Shown: in pieces, positions 25,629 to 35,253 of the stretch
How positions within the stretch are numbered: the first letter of the stretch is position 1
Layout of the letters: every line of letters begins with the position of its first letter
Assembly: GCF_014201835.1 (NCBI RefSeq)
Contig: NZ_JACHFH010000012.1
Coordinates: 1 to 64,000 of the forward strand
Reading direction: 5' to 3'
DNA length: 64,000 bases
Source of the DNA: Pectinatus brassicae
GTDB taxonomy: Bacteria; Bacillota; Negativicutes; Selenomonadales; Selenomonadaceae
The notes under the pieces: model-generated
The model's input: only the letters and a program-made list of their open reading frames with translations
Database searches by the model: none
Told to the model about the DNA's origin: nothing
Translations under genes and position numbers: made by a program

Positions 25629-28600
25629 TTATGTAGTTTTTACAGCCTCTGCCCCAACAAGTTCCTTTATTGCTGCAACAGCCTGTTCACTGCCATCAAT
25701 CCAGTACTGGGGCTGGGTTTTTATTTTCTTTTTATCAGTTAGAAAATAAAAGCACACTACATAATCACCATGATGTTGTACTAATATATCTTTTAATTTC
25801 TCGAGAAAATCGGGTTTTTCCTGCATAGCATTTATCTGTATCCAATAAGTTTGTTTATAATTGGATAATGACTTTATTTGACGGGCTATTATTTTAAAAC
25901 CATTGTCCTGCAAATTTACTGTACCAGAAATCATAATAGCCTCTTCCGGCATTATAATATTCACTGATTCATAAAAAACATTGGGAAAAACAACAACTTC
26001 AACTGTCTGCGTAAAATCTTCCACTTGTAAAATACACATCGTATCGCCCTTACGGGTATTCATCTTTTTTACACCGACTATAACGCCTGCTATTTTTGTG
26101 TAAGAATTATCGCGTACTTTTTCTTCGGTTAATTGTGCCAATGATTTTGTGCCGCCCAATTTCTCCCGGTACAAATCGAGGGGATGCCCAGTGATATAAA
26201 ATCCCGTTATTTCTTTTTCCGAGCTCAGCATTTCCATCCGTGACAATTCTGGAATATCCGGCAATTTTATTTCATCTTGTGCTGGTGCCTCACCAAATAA
26301 TGATAATTGTCCACTGGCAATATCTTTTTGTTTCATACTGGCAGTTTCAATAACCTGATCCATTACGGCTAATAATTGTGATCGTTTATTGCCTAAGGAA
26401 TCAAATGCTCCTGCCCGTATCAAATATTCCAGGCCTCGCTTATTGACAATACGGCTGTCAACGCGGCTGCAAAAATCGACTAACGATTTAAAAGCCCCAT
26501 CTTGCTGCCGTATTGCAATTATTTCATCCATAGCTGACTCACCAACATTTTTTATAGCTGCCAAACCAAAACGAATGCCTTTTTCCTTGGCATCAGCCGT
26601 AAACGCCGCCCCACTTAAATTAATATCCGGTGGCAGTATTTTAATCCCCATATATTGGCACTGTTCAATATAATTTTTAATTTTATCGGCATTAGTCATA
26701 AAGCTGGTAAGCATTGCCGCCATATATTCCTGCGGATAATGAGCCTTTAAATATGCCGTCTGATAAGCAACCAAAGCATAAGCTGCACTATGCGATTTAT
26801 TAAAACCATAATCAGCAAAGCTAACCAATAAATCGAATATTTTTTCCGCTAATTTATCATCAATATTTTTTTCTCTGGTACCTTTTATAAAATTTTCCTT
26901 TTGCGCTACAAGTACAGCATGCTTCTTTTTCCCCATGGCTCGTCGTAAAATATCAGCTTGTCCCAAGGTAAAGCCTGCTAAAACCTGCACAATCTGCATA
27001 ACCTGTTCCTGATACAAAACGACGCCAAAAGTTTCCTTTAAGATTGGTTCTAATAAAGGATGCATATAACTTACCTTACTTTTACCATGACGTCCGTTTA
27101 TAAAATCAGTTACCATACCGCTGCCCAAAGGTCCCGGACGATATAGTGCCACTAAAGGAATTAAATCAGCAAACTCTTTGGGCTGTAGATCTTTTACAAG
27201 CGTAGTCATACCAGAAGATTCCATCTGGAAAACACCACAGGTATCGCCACTGCACAGCATTTTAGCAGTTTTTTCATCATCTAAAGGAATACTGCTTATA
27301 TCGATAATATTTCCAGTATTATTTTTTATATTTTTAATGGCATTACTTATTACCGTGAGTGTTCTAAGTCCCAAAAAGTCCATTTTTAAAAGTCCGAGTT
27401 CTTCCACGTAATCCTTATCATACTGGGTTACCAAAGTGCCTTCTGAGGTTTGAACCGGCAGATAATCAGTCAATGGCTGCCTAGCAATAACTACTCCGGC
27501 GGCATGGGTAGAAGAATGTCTTGGCATACCCTCAATATCACGGGCAAAATCTATCATACGATGAATAGTAGCATCATTTTCATAGGCACTACGAAATTCC
27601 TTAGATTCCTTTAATGCCTTATCTAATGTCATTCCCAAGTCTGTTGGTACCATTTTGGCTATTTTATCAACATCATTATAAGGAATATCCATGACTCTTC
27701 CTACATCGCGCAAAGCTCCTCTAGCCGCCATCGTTCCAAAAGTTATTATCTGGGCCACATGGTCTTCACCATAACGGCGCTTTACATACTCAATAACTTC
27801 TTCACGCCTGATATAGCAAAAATCAATATCAATATCCGGCATTGTAACACGTTCTGGATTTAAGAAACGTTCAAACAGTAACTCATAAGCTAACGGATCA
27901 ATATCCGTTATACGCAGCAAATAGGCAACTATACTGCCCGCTGCCGAACCACGTCCCGGCCCAACCACAATGTCATTTTCCCGTGAAAAATTTATAAAAT
28001 CCCAAACAATAAGAAAATAACTGTCATAGCCCATCTTATGTATTATTTTTAATTCATATTCTAAGCGCTCTCTTATTTCCTCAGTAATTTCTTTATATCG
28101 TTTATTTAAATTGTCTTCACATAAATTACGTAAATACTGCTGATCAGTCATACCGTCAGGCAGCGGAAAATACGGCAGATGCAGATGACCAAATTCAAAA
28201 TCAACATTACATCTTGCGGCTATTTTCAGCGAATTAGTTATTGCCTCCGGTGTTGAACTAAACAACGACTTCATTTCCTCAGCTGACTTTAAATAATAAT
28301 CATCACTGGAAAATTTCATGCGTTCGCTGTCATTTAATGTCTTACCGGTTTGAATACATAATAATACATCATGAAATTCACTGTCTTGTTTCTTTAAATA
28401 ATGGATATCATTAGTTGCAATAAGTCCGATATCATGTTTATGGGCTAATTCAATAAGGACTTTATTCGCTTTTATTTCTTCCGGCAAATTATGATTTTGT
28501 ATTTCCAAAAAGAAATTATCCTTACCAAATATTGCCAAATATTCCTGCAGTACCTTTTCGGTTTTTTCTGCATCATCATGTAAAATTGCCTGCGGTATCT

Positions 28601-29072
28601 CTCCGGCGACGCAAGCACTAAGGGCAATAATCCCTTCATGATACTCTTGCAAAATTTCCTTATCAACACGCGGCTTATAATACATGCCCTCGATGTTAGC
28701 TAAAGACACCAGCTTTACGAGATTTTTGTAGCCTAGTTCATTTTCTGCCAATAATATCAAATGATAATATCTGACGCCATTTATTTCAAAATTTTCATGA
28801 CGGTCGCGCGGTGCAACATAAACCTCACAGCCAATAATCGGTTTAATGCCCTCGGCCTTGGCCGCTTTATAAAATTCCACCGCTCCATACATATTTCCAT
28901 GATCAGTTATCGCGACAGCTGGCATATTCATGGCTTTAGCCTCTGCTACCAGATTTTTTATCCGGCTGGCACCATCAAGCAGACTATACTGTGTATGTAC
29001 ATGAAGGTGGACAAAGCTACTATGTAAATTATTATTTTCTCTTGTGTTATCTGGATTTTCTATAGTTGTCAT
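25629..29072 (-). CDS. dnaE: DNA polymerase III alpha subunit (DnaE)
   Basis: Replicative polymerase subunit of the DnaE type. The PHP domain starts at HVHTQYSLLDG (24-34). The palm carries D413 and D415 in PDIDIDF and a third Asp in LLKMDFLGLRTLTV. A helix-hairpin-helix and an OB-fold region occupy the last third, with GVIVGVKKMNTRKGDTM. 1147 residues is the usual DnaE1 length. ATG at 29072 follows GGGGGTGAT. The first 20 or so residues (NTRENNNLH) are unconserved and arise from a local 32-base duplication described separately. It heads the dnaE-hydrolase-DUF1292 unit. Confidence 0.96.
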   Translation of the reverse strand: MTTIENPDNTRENNNLHSSFVHLHVHTQYSLLDGASRIKNLVAEAKAMNMPAVAITDHGNMYGAVEFYKAAKAEGIKPIIGCEVYVAPRDRHENFEINGVRYYHLILLAENELGYKNLVKLVSLANIEGMYYKPRVDKEILQEYHEGIIALSACVAGEIPQAILHDDAEKTEKVLQEYLAIFGKDNFFLEIQNHNLPEEIKANKVLIELAHKHDIGLIATNDIHYLKKQDSEFHDVLLCIQTGKTLNDSERMKFSSDDYYLKSAEEMKSLFSSTPEAITNSLKIAARCNVDFEFGHLHLPYFPLPDGMTDQQYLRNLCEDNLNKRYKEITEEIRERLEYELKIIHKMGYDSYFLIVWDFINFSRENDIVVGPGRGSAAGSIVAYLLRITDIDPLAYELLFERFLNPERVTMPDIDIDFCYIRREEVIEYVKRRYGEDHVAQIITFGTMAARGALRDVGRVMDIPYNDVDKIAKMVPTDLGMTLDKALKESKEFRSAYENDATIHRMIDFARDIEGMPRHSSTHAAGVVIARQPLTDYLPVQTSEGTLVTQYDKDYVEELGLLKMDFLGLRTLTVISNAIKNIKNNTGNIIDISSIPLDDEKTAKMLCSGDTCGVFQMESSGMTTLVKDLQPKEFADLIPLVALYRPGPLGSGMVTDFINGRHGKSKVSYMHPLLEPILKETFGVVLYQEQVMQIVQVLAGFTLGQADILRRAMGKKKHAVLVAQKENFIKGTREKNIDDKLAEKIFDLLVSFADYGFNKSHSAAYALVAYQTAYLKAHYPQEYMAAMLTSFMTNADKIKNYIEQCQYMGIKILPPDINLSGAAFTADAKEKGIRFGLAAIKNVGESAMDEIIAIRQQDGAFKSLVDFCSRVDSRIVNKRGLEYLIRAGAFDSLGNKRSQLLAVMDQVIETASMKQKDIASGQLSLFGEAPAQDEIKLPDIPELSRMEMLSSEKEITGFYITGHPLDLYREKLGGTKSLAQLTEEKVRDNSYTKIAGVIVGVKKMNTRKGDTMCILQVEDFTQTVEVVVFPNVFYESVNIIMPEEAIMISGTVNLQDNGFKIIARQIKSLSNYKQTYWIQINAMQEKPDFLEKLKDILVQHHGDYVVCFYFLTDKKKIKTQPQYWIDGSEQAVAAIKELVGAEAVKTT

Positions 29073-29124
29073 ATGTCAATCACCCCCGTTTTTATGTAAA
29101 CTATTATTTTCTCTTGTGTTATCT
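29021..29124. repeat. 32-base direct duplication at the dnaE 5' end
   Basis: Positions 29021-29052, inside the first codons of dnaE, recur at 29093-29124 upstream of the start with 31 of 32 bases identical (T to C at one site). The offset of 72 bases is 24 codons. The upstream copy is closed by a stop before the true ATG, so it does not extend the protein. Confidence 0.9.
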
Positions 29125-29512
29125 ATTTCTAACTCTCTCTTTTCTGACATTAATTTTGCTGCAAAAGTACTCTCATATGATTATTTATGACAGCCCCTTT
29201 TTAATCTTTCATACCTACCAATATTTTCTATAAAAGTTAATGTATAATCTATCCCTATTGACTTTCTTTCTTTTATTATATGAAGGAAACATTTATTAAT
29301 TCATTAACTTGTATTCCTAATTATTTCATTAGATCACCGTATTGTCAATTTTTCTATTTAATTCATAATGATCATTATGAATTAAATTTTATACGGCGTG
29401 TTTGCCAATGCATTATTTCTTACTTAAAGACAACACTAATATGTCTTTTTAATACTCGTTAGTTATTACAGAGCTAACGCTTGTAGATATTATTTTATAT
29501 TTCTTTTCACTA
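29125..29512. other. Gene-free region with a 32-bp perfect palindrome
   Basis: The gap between dnaE and the nitroreductase terminator contains no convincing gene. Its one striking element is a 32-bp perfect palindrome at 29356-29387, with arms ATTTAATTCATAATGA and its complement meeting without a spacer. A second short inverted repeat, CGTTAG/CTAACG, is at about 29457-29479. Confidence 0.6.
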
Positions 29513-29562
29513 ACATAAAAATCCCCCACTAACAGTTTAGTAACCTATTATTGGAGGATTTT
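29513..29562 (-). terminator. Terminator of the flavoprotein-nitroreductase unit
   Basis: An imperfect 15-bp stem (13 of 15 paired) with A/T flanks; read on the minus strand it ends in TTTTTAT. Confidence 0.6.
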
Positions 29563-29675
29563 ATATCATTCAGTTATGATTTTTATTACTTATTTACGTT
29601 TATCGATTTCATGTTTTTAATTTTAGCTGCTATTTTTATAATAAATTAAGTGAGATGGAGATTATATTACTTGAT

Positions 29676-30173
29676 CTAGTCTTTGTAATAAATTCGTTTT
29701 TCATCAAACCTATTTTGCTGAGGCTGCTTATTTTGTGGATAACCAATAGGAATTATAGCAAAAGTTTCCAGTTCTTTTGGTAATGAGAGTATTTTATTGA
29801 CTTTATCCATTCTTTCTCTCAATGGAGCTATACCTAACCAAACTGCACCCAGTTCTATTGCTTCTGCAGCTAATAAAATATTTTCTACAGCAGCACTCAT
29901 ATCTATATCTGCGCATTCAGGCATATTTAAGCGATTTTTATTATAGCAGGCTATTATTGCTGCTGGTGCGTTTTTTACACATCCAGCATACGGGCTTGAC
30001 TGCGATAATTTTTCTAGCAAATGTACATTTGTTACTACACAGAATTCCCAAGGTTGCTGATTACCTGCTGATGGAGCTGCCATTGCAGCTTTTAAAAGTA
30101 ATGTTAACTTATCTTTCTCAATTTTTTCTTCTTTATAAGTTCTTACACTAGTTCTCGTAAATATTTCTTTCAT
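29676..30173 (-). CDS. Nitroreductase-family protein
   Basis: 165-residue FMN-dependent nitroreductase. SVRTYKEEKI at the N-terminus and APSAGNQQPWEF near 33-44 are the FMN-binding signature, and a C-terminal GAVWLGIAPL and IIPIGYP complete the fold. It is a short form of the family. Physiological substrate unknown; relatives reduce nitro groups, quinones or flavins. It follows the iron-sulfur flavoprotein gene by about 77 bases in the same direction, so the two probably share a redox role. Confidence 0.85.
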   Translation of the reverse strand: MKEIFTRTSVRTYKEEKIEKDKLTLLLKAAMAAPSAGNQQPWEFCVVTNVHLLEKLSQSSPYAGCVKNAPAAIIACYNKNRLNMPECADIDMSAAVENILLAAEAIELGAVWLGIAPLRERMDKVNKILSLPKELETFAIIPIGYPQNKQPQQNRFDEKRIYYKD

Positions 30174-30250
30174 AGTTTTTCTCCCATAGTAGTAAAAAAT
30201 CCATAATAATTTTTCATACTTAAAGATACAAAAAAATATTATGGAATGAT

Positions 30251-30880
30251 TTATCGTACAAAATTTGTTAAAATTTTATCCTCAGGACTGGGTTCAATAA
30301 GTCCATTTTTTTTACCATTTTCTATTAAGTTTAAAAGCCATACCATATTATTACCCAAAACGCGCATTATCTGCAATCCTTCAGCATCTTGTTTGGATTC
30401 ATCAGCTTCTAAGCCATGGATTACATTCCAATAATTACTTGTCGGCAAAATCATCTCTGCATAATGTAAATAATGATTCAACTGATCAAAAGTAGTTACC
30501 CCACCAGATCTTCTTACTGCAACAACAGCAGCGCCTACTTTATGTCTAAAAATGCCATTATTGGCTAAATAAAATACTCGGTCTAAAAATGATTTCATAG
30601 TTCCTGAAATTCCTGAGTAATGTACTGGTGATCCCAATAAAAACCCATCAGAATATTTCATTTTTTGTACACATTCATTAACCACATCATCTATTACACA
30701 ACGCTCATTTTGATTTTTAAAACATGCATTACAAGCCATACAGCCACGAATAGTTTTGTTTCCAATATGAAGGAATTCCACTTCAATTCCATTCTTTTCT
30801 AATTGTTCAGTTACTGTTTTCAATGCTGTATAGGTATTACCATTCTTATGAGGACTACCATTTATAGCTATAATTTTCAC
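30251..30880 (-). CDS. Iron-sulfur flavoprotein / NADPH-dependent FMN reductase family
   Basis: 209-residue flavodoxin-fold protein. INGSPHKNGNTYTAL at the N-terminus binds the FMN phosphate, and GSPVHYSGISGTMKSFLDR is the second flavin loop. Four closely spaced cysteines, C47-x2-C50-x2-C53-x7-C61, match the compact 4Fe-4S motif of Isf-type proteins, which carry electrons from ferredoxin in anaerobes. Electron donor and acceptor here are unknown. Its promoter (30913-30941) has a 12-bp palindrome between -35 and -10. Confidence 0.83.
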   Translation of the reverse strand: MKIIAINGSPHKNGNTYTALKTVTEQLEKNGIEVEFLHIGNKTIRGCMACNACFKNQNERCVIDDVVNECVQKMKYSDGFLLGSPVHYSGISGTMKSFLDRVFYLANNGIFRHKVGAAVVAVRRSGGVTTFDQLNHYLHYAEMILPTSNYWNVIHGLEADESKQDAEGLQIMRVLGNNMVWLLNLIENGKKNGLIEPSPEDKILTNFVR

Positions 30881-30912
30881 AGAATCATCCCGCTTTCTCT
30901 AATATTAGTATA

Positions 30913-30941
30913 ATTATACCGACATATGTCGTATAGTACAA
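30913..30941 (-). promoter_or_regulatory. Promoter of the flavoprotein gene with an embedded operator-like palindrome
   Basis: On the minus strand TTGTAC (30936-30941) and TATAAT (30913-30918) are 17 bases apart. CGACATATGTCG (30920-30931) is a perfect palindrome in the spacer, the expected place for a repressor. The cognate regulator is not identified. Confidence 0.5.
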
Positions 30942-30959
30942 GTATGCACTTTTTAGTAT

Positions 30960-30983
30960 CATAGTATCCAATTTGATACTATG
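30960..30983. promoter_or_regulatory. Inverted repeat upstream of the flavoprotein promoter
   Basis: CATAGTATC (30960-30968) and GATACTATG (30975-30983) are perfect 9-base arms with a six-base spacer. The core AGTATC occurs once more just before (30955-30960). It looks like a transcription-factor site; no regulator gene lies nearby. Confidence 0.45.
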
Positions 30984-31048
30984 GTTCAGTTAATTGTCAA
31001 TCTAGTGAAGAATTTGCTAATAAAATTATTTTACAATTAGAAAAATAA
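30977..31048 (+). pseudogene. Possible C-terminal remnant of a flavodoxin-like gene
   Basis: A short open stretch on the plus strand encodes YYGSVNCQSSEEFANKII and ends QLEK-stop. An in-frame TGA lies immediately upstream, and there is no ribosome site or start. The text resembles the last helix of flavodoxin-like proteins. It could be the remains of a gene lost by deletion next to a related flavoprotein gene, or chance. Evidence is weak. Confidence 0.25.
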
Positions 31049-31143
31049 TAATTTGTGCCAGATCCCTTCTATAGTTTTGAATGATGTCAATTTCAAAAAA
31101 ACGTTTAATGCTATACAGCTAACAAATAACTTTTCTATGTTTC

Positions 31144-31172
31144 TTGACTTTCAATATTACAAACAGTATAAT
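31144..31172 (+). promoter_or_regulatory. Promoter of the T-box-leuS transcript
   Basis: TTGACT (31144-31149), 17 bases, TATAAT (31167-31172). Transcription would start near 31179, just before the T-box stem I. Confidence 0.8.
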
Positions 31173-31199
31173 AAATAGCAGTTTGAATATGGCAATAAC

Positions 31200-31408
31200 A
31201 GTCTATGAGATAGAGCAGTAGATTTTATGTATTTTACAGAAAGCCAATGGTTGATGCGAATTGGTAAATACAGTTTTCGAACTCGCTATGGAGACTTCCG
31301 ATAATTTCGGCGTTGATAGCGTTAATATCTTAAGGTGGACAGTTTTACTGTCAATCAAGGTGGTACCGCGATATTTATCGTCCTTGGCTATAAGCCAAGG
31401 ACTTTTTT
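31200..31408 (+). promoter_or_regulatory. Leucine T-box leader
   Basis: Transcription-terminating tRNA sensor upstream of leuS. The stem I distal block is seen as AGAAAGCCAATGGTTGATGC with GAATTGG behind it; the specifier codon is CTC at 31282-31284 in the context GAACTCGC, which reads leucine and fits the gene. The T-box core AAGGTGGTACCGCG is at 31357-31370, with the TGGT bulge for the uncharged tRNA 3' end. The terminator stem GTCCTTGGC/GCCAAGGAC (31380-31402) ends in T6. Uncharged tRNA-Leu should favour the antiterminator and leuS expression. Confidence 0.95.
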
Positions 31409-31429
31409 ATTTATAAGGAGGAATTTTTT

Positions 31430-33898
31430 ATGGACAAATACTGCCCACAGGAAATTGAAAAAAAATGGCAGAATAAATGGGATGCTGATGGCCTTTATTC
31501 TACTGTTGATGACGATAGCAAAGAAAAATACTATGTACTTGAAATGTTTCCTTATCCATCCGGAAATTTACATATGGGACATGTCAGGAACTATTCCATT
31601 GGTGATGTCATTGCCCGCTTTAAAAGAATGCAGGGCTTTAATGTACTTCATCCCATGGGTTTTGATGCCTTTGGTATGCCTGCAGAAAATGCCGCTATAA
31701 AACGCAATATCAAACCAGCTGACTGGACCTATTCCAATATGGATAATATGATCCGTCAGCAAAAAGAAATGGGTATTGCCTATGACTGGAACCGGCTTGT
31801 CCAGACCTGTCATCCTGACTACTATCGCTGGACCCAGTATTTATTTGAACAATTTTATAAAAAAGGTCTTGCTTATAAGAAAAAAGCTACTGTAAACTGG
31901 TGTGATTCCTGTAATACTGTTTTAGCCAATGAACAGGTAATTGACGGCTGCTGCTGGCGCTGTGATTCTCCAGTTATAAAAAAGGACCTTTCACAATGGT
32001 TCCTTAAAATTACCGATTATGCCGATGTATTACTCAAAGATTTAGATAAACTGCCCGGCTGGCCATCCCGCGTAAAAACAATGCAGGAAAATTGGATTGG
32101 CCGCAGCGAAGGTGCTGAAATAATCTTTGATATTCCTGCTTTTAACGAAAAAGTAACTGTTTATACTACTCGTCCTGATACTGCTTTTGGTATCAGTTAT
32201 ATGGTATTAGCTGTTGAACATCCATTAGTTGATAAACTTATCAAGGGCACTGCTAATGAACAAAAAATTCGTGATTTCATCGACCATGTCCATAATCAAA
32301 GTGAACTTGACCGTACTTCCGATAAATCAGAAAAAGAAGGTATCTTTACTGGTGCCTACGCCATTAATCCATTTAATGATGAAAAAGTACAAATCTGGGT
32401 TGCCAACTATGTATTATTTGAATATGGTACCGGCGCTGTCATGGGCGTACCAACTCACGACAGTCGTGACTGGATGTTCGCTGACAAATATGGTATCGAT
32501 AAAAAAATTGTCATCACTCCTGCTGATAAAACATTAACTTTAGATGAAATGAACGATGCCTATACTGATGAAGGCATTTTAATCAATTCCGGTGAATTTA
32601 ACGGCATGAATAATCGCAAAGCGATTCCGGCTATGATTGACTGGCTGGAAAAAAATAATTGCGGTAAACGCCGCATCAATTACCGCCTGCGTGACTGGCT
32701 CATTTCCCGTCAGCGTTACTGGGGTGCTCCTATTCCTGTAATTTACTGCGATAAATGCGGTACTGTTCTCGTTCCGGAAAAAGACCTGCCGGTTAAACTG
32801 CCTGAAGATGTAAACTTTGAACCTGGCAGTGTCTCACCTTTAGCCCAAAGCGAAGAATTTGTCAATTGCACCTGTCCGAAATGCGGTGGTCCTGCTCATC
32901 GTGAAACCGATACTATGGATACATTTATCTGTTCTTCCTGGTATTATATGCGCTATGCTGATGCTAAAAATACTACAGCGCCATTTAGCAAAGAACTCGT
33001 AAACAAATGGCTGCCGGTTGATCAATACATCGGCGGTATTGAACATGCTATTTTGCACCTTTTATATTCCCGTTTCTTTACTAAAGTATTAAAAGATGTC
33101 GGCTTAGTCGACTTTGATGAACCATTTAAAAATCTTTTGACCCAGGGCATGGTTATAAAAGACGGCTCAAAAATGAGTAAATCACTTGGCAACGTTGTCT
33201 CCCCGGAAGAAATCATTGGCAAATACGGCGCTGATACGGCGCGCCTATTCATATTATTTGCTGCTCCACCGGAACGCGATTTAGAGTGGAGTGACCAAGG
33301 CGTTGATGGCGCTTGGAGATTTTTAAATCGTGTTTGGCGTATAGTTGAACAATATTTGCCAACTATAAAAGAAAATAAAAAAACAGATGTGGCCGCTCTT
33401 ACTTCTGCTGAAAAAGAACTGCGCCGCGTGCTTCACACTACTATCAAAAAAGTTACTGAAGATATCGCTGAACGTTCTAATTTCAATACAGCTATAAGTT
33501 CTATCATGGAGCTTGTCAATGCTTTTTATGCTGTAAATGATAAGGAAATACAAGCCGGTCTTATCAATGAAACAGCTACTTCATTATTATTACTGCTGGC
33601 ACCATTTGCGCCGCATATCACTGAAGAACTTTGGCAGGAACTAGGACACACTAACAGCATCCATATAGCTGATTGGCCGCAATATGATGAAAAAGCAACT
33701 GTTGCCGATGAAGTTGAAATTGTTGTTCAGGTAAACGGCAAAGTACGTGAAAAGATCACTATTTCCGCTCAGGCTGCACCAGAAGATGTAAAAAAACAAG
33801 CGACTGAACTTGACCGTATTCAGGAAATTACTGCTGATAAAAACATTGTTAAAGTTATTTATGTACCGAAAAAACTAGTTAATATAGTTATAAAATAA
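31430..33898 (+). CDS. leuS: Leucyl-tRNA synthetase
   Basis: Class I synthetase that charges tRNA-Leu and edits mischarged products. HMGH (48-51, in [14 protein letters not shown]) and KMSKS (581-585) are the two ATP-site motifs. The CP1 editing domain lies between (about 220-410, with TTRPDTAFG). Two CxxC pairs, around 175-195 and 445-495, suggest zinc-binding insertions. 822 residues, complete. AAGGAGG precedes the ATG. Controlled by the leucine T-box. Confidence 0.97.
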   Translation: MDKYCPQEIEKKWQNKWDADGLYSTVDDDSKEKYYVLEMFPYPSGNLHMGHVRNYSIGDVIARFKRMQGFNVLHPMGFDAFGMPAENAAIKRNIKPADWTYSNMDNMIRQQKEMGIAYDWNRLVQTCHPDYYRWTQYLFEQFYKKGLAYKKKATVNWCDSCNTVLANEQVIDGCCWRCDSPVIKKDLSQWFLKITDYADVLLKDLDKLPGWPSRVKTMQENWIGRSEGAEIIFDIPAFNEKVTVYTTRPDTAFGISYMVLAVEHPLVDKLIKGTANEQKIRDFIDHVHNQSELDRTSDKSEKEGIFTGAYAINPFNDEKVQIWVANYVLFEYGTGAVMGVPTHDSRDWMFADKYGIDKKIVITPADKTLTLDEMNDAYTDEGILINSGEFNGMNNRKAIPAMIDWLEKNNCGKRRINYRLRDWLISRQRYWGAPIPVIYCDKCGTVLVPEKDLPVKLPEDVNFEPGSVSPLAQSEEFVNCTCPKCGGPAHRETDTMDTFICSSWYYMRYADAKNTTAPFSKELVNKWLPVDQYIGGIEHAILHLLYSRFFTKVLKDVGLVDFDEPFKNLLTQGMVIKDGSKMSKSLGNVVSPEEIIGKYGADTARLFILFAAPPERDLEWSDQGVDGAWRFLNRVWRIVEQYLPTIKENKKTDVAALTSAEKELRRVLHTTIKKVTEDIAERSNFNTAISSIMELVNAFYAVNDKEIQAGLINETATSLLLLLAPFAPHITEELWQELGHTNSIHIADWPQYDEKATVADEVEIVVQVNGKVREKITISAQAAPEDVKKQATELDRIQEITADKNIVKVIYVPKKLVNIVIK

Positions 33899-33914
33899 TT
33901 ATATATCTGCATAA

Positions 33915-33955
33915 CAAAGCCCCTTATTACCGATACTGTGTAATAAGGGGCTTTG
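33915..33955. terminator. Convergent terminator between leuS and zur
   Basis: A 16-bp perfect stem (33915-33930 with 33940-33955), nine-base loop. It lies between converging genes. T-runs are short on both sides, but the stem is strong. Confidence 0.75.
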
Positions 33956-33966
33956 CTTCGTAAAAT

Positions 33967-34404
33967 CTATTTCGGTTTATTTATGATCTTCTGACATTCC
34001 CGGCAATAGCCATATAATTCCAAACGATGATCTGTAACTGAAAATTCCGTTGTTTTTTCCACATTCTTTTCAAATTCATGTAAAGGACATTCATCCAATA
34101 ATATCATTTTTTTGCAGCGCAGACATATTAATTGATGCTGATGCAATTGTGGTGTCAGTGAATATGCCGCCATTTTATCATTCATTACAGTCTTCGTTAT
34201 AATATTTTTTTCCGTAAATTTTTCCAAAATTCTATAGACTGTAGATAGATTTATTATTTTATCACTTTTCTTTGCTTCCAGATAGATATTTTCAGCCGAT
34301 TGTGCTGCCATACTATCTTTCAGAATATTAAGCAGCAAATTTCTCTGTTTAGTGCTCTTTATTCCATATTTATTAAGATATTTTTTATAATCTATCTTAC
34401 TCAT
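33967..34404 (-). CDS. zur: Fur-family zinc regulator (Zur-like)
   Basis: 145-residue Fur-superfamily repressor. A winged helix fills about 1-85, with the recognition region INLSTVYRILEKF. The dimerisation half has HQHQLICLRC near 88-97 and CREC near the C-terminus; the two CxxC pairs form the structural zinc site. Zinc specificity is inferred from its position as third gene behind znuC-znuB and from the dyad in the divergent promoter region, not from sequence alone; PerR, Fur and Mur are less likely because of context. Confidence 0.85.
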   Translation of the reverse strand: MSKIDYKKYLNKYGIKSTKQRNLLLNILKDSMAAQSAENIYLEAKKSDKIINLSTVYRILEKFTEKNIITKTVMNDKMAAYSLTPQLHQHQLICLRCKKMILLDECPLHEFEKNVEKTTEFSVTDHRLELYGYCRECQKIINKPK

Positions 34405-34434
34405 ATCTATCCTTCCTTTTGTTTTATTATATTA

Positions 34435-35253
34435 TTATTCCTGTATAATTCGTTTTTTATTACTGCGGATTTTATGCTTATAAAAAAGCACTATAAGTAA
34501 AAGAATTACTGAATTTATCGCAATAATACCGCCAGGTGCTGCATCGAGCCAATATGATAATACAATGCCGGAAAATATATCAATATAGCTGAATAATATA
34601 CCGTACCATAAAGTCTGCTTAAAGCTTTTTTCCAGCTGCAACGATGCTGCAATTGGCAAAGCAATAAGTGAACTTATGACTAAGATACCTACAATCCGTA
34701 TTGATATTGATATTGTAGCTGCTACTAATACCGCAAAAAGGTAGTTTATTAATTTTACATTAGCTCCGGCAATAACAGCGCCTTCCTCATCAAAAACGAT
34801 AAACATCAGTTCAGCATAATACCGATAAACAAGAAATAGTGATATTACACTGAAAAACAGCACCCAGTAAAAGTCTGATTTAGTGACGGTCAAAATACTG
34901 CCAAACATCAACGAATCAATATTGGCATGTACCAAACCTGAGCTTAATAAAGTAATTGCAATACCTATGGAAAGTGACAATACTATTACTAAAATAAGCT
35001 CAGCATAAGTGCGGAAATGTTTTCGCAGCCACTCTATTATAATACTGAACATAGAAACAACTATAAATGAACTGAGAACAGGATTCTGATTAGCCAACAT
35101 ACCAATAGATATGCCCGCTAATGATGCATGTGACAAAGTATCCCCCATCATTGAATAACGGCGCAAAACAAGGAACATGCCGATAACTGGACACAAGGCT
35201 GCAATAAAGAATGAAATTAAAAAGGCATTTTGCATAAAACTGTATTCTAGCAT
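34435..35253 (-). CDS. znuB: Zinc ABC transporter permease
   Basis: 272-residue ABC-3-family membrane protein with about eight hydrophobic segments. The typical MGDTLSHASLAGISIGML sequence lies near 35-53, and GAVIAGANVKLINYLFAVL follows in the middle. It is the channel of the metal importer. Its start overlaps znuC by seven bases and zur follows by about 30. Zinc rather than manganese is inferred from the Zur-type neighbour. Confidence 0.92.
   Translation of the reverse strand: MLEYSFMQNAFLISFFIAALCPVIGMFLVLRRYSMMGDTLSHASLAGISIGMLANQNPVLSSFIVVSMFSIIIEWLRKHFRTYAELILVIVLSLSIGIAITLLSSGLVHANIDSLMFGSILTVTKSDFYWVLFFSVISLFLVYRYYAELMFIVFDEEGAVIAGANVKLINYLFAVLVAATISISIRIVGILVISSLIALPIAASLQLEKSFKQTLWYGILFSYIDIFSGIVLSYWLDAAPGGIIAINSVILLLIVLFYKHKIRSNKKRIIQE

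Noticed and set aside
29356-29387. Reading the palindrome as a Fur or PerR box
   Set aside because: Those sites are odd-length 7-1-7 dyads; this one is even, without a central base, and the core does not fit either consensus. It is also far from a gene start.
29280-29462. A 60-codon open frame on the plus strand in the dnaE/nitroreductase gap
   Set aside because: No ribosome site before the ATG, Cys/Ile/Phe/Tyr-rich composition typical of translated AT-rich DNA, and it runs across the 32-bp palindrome.
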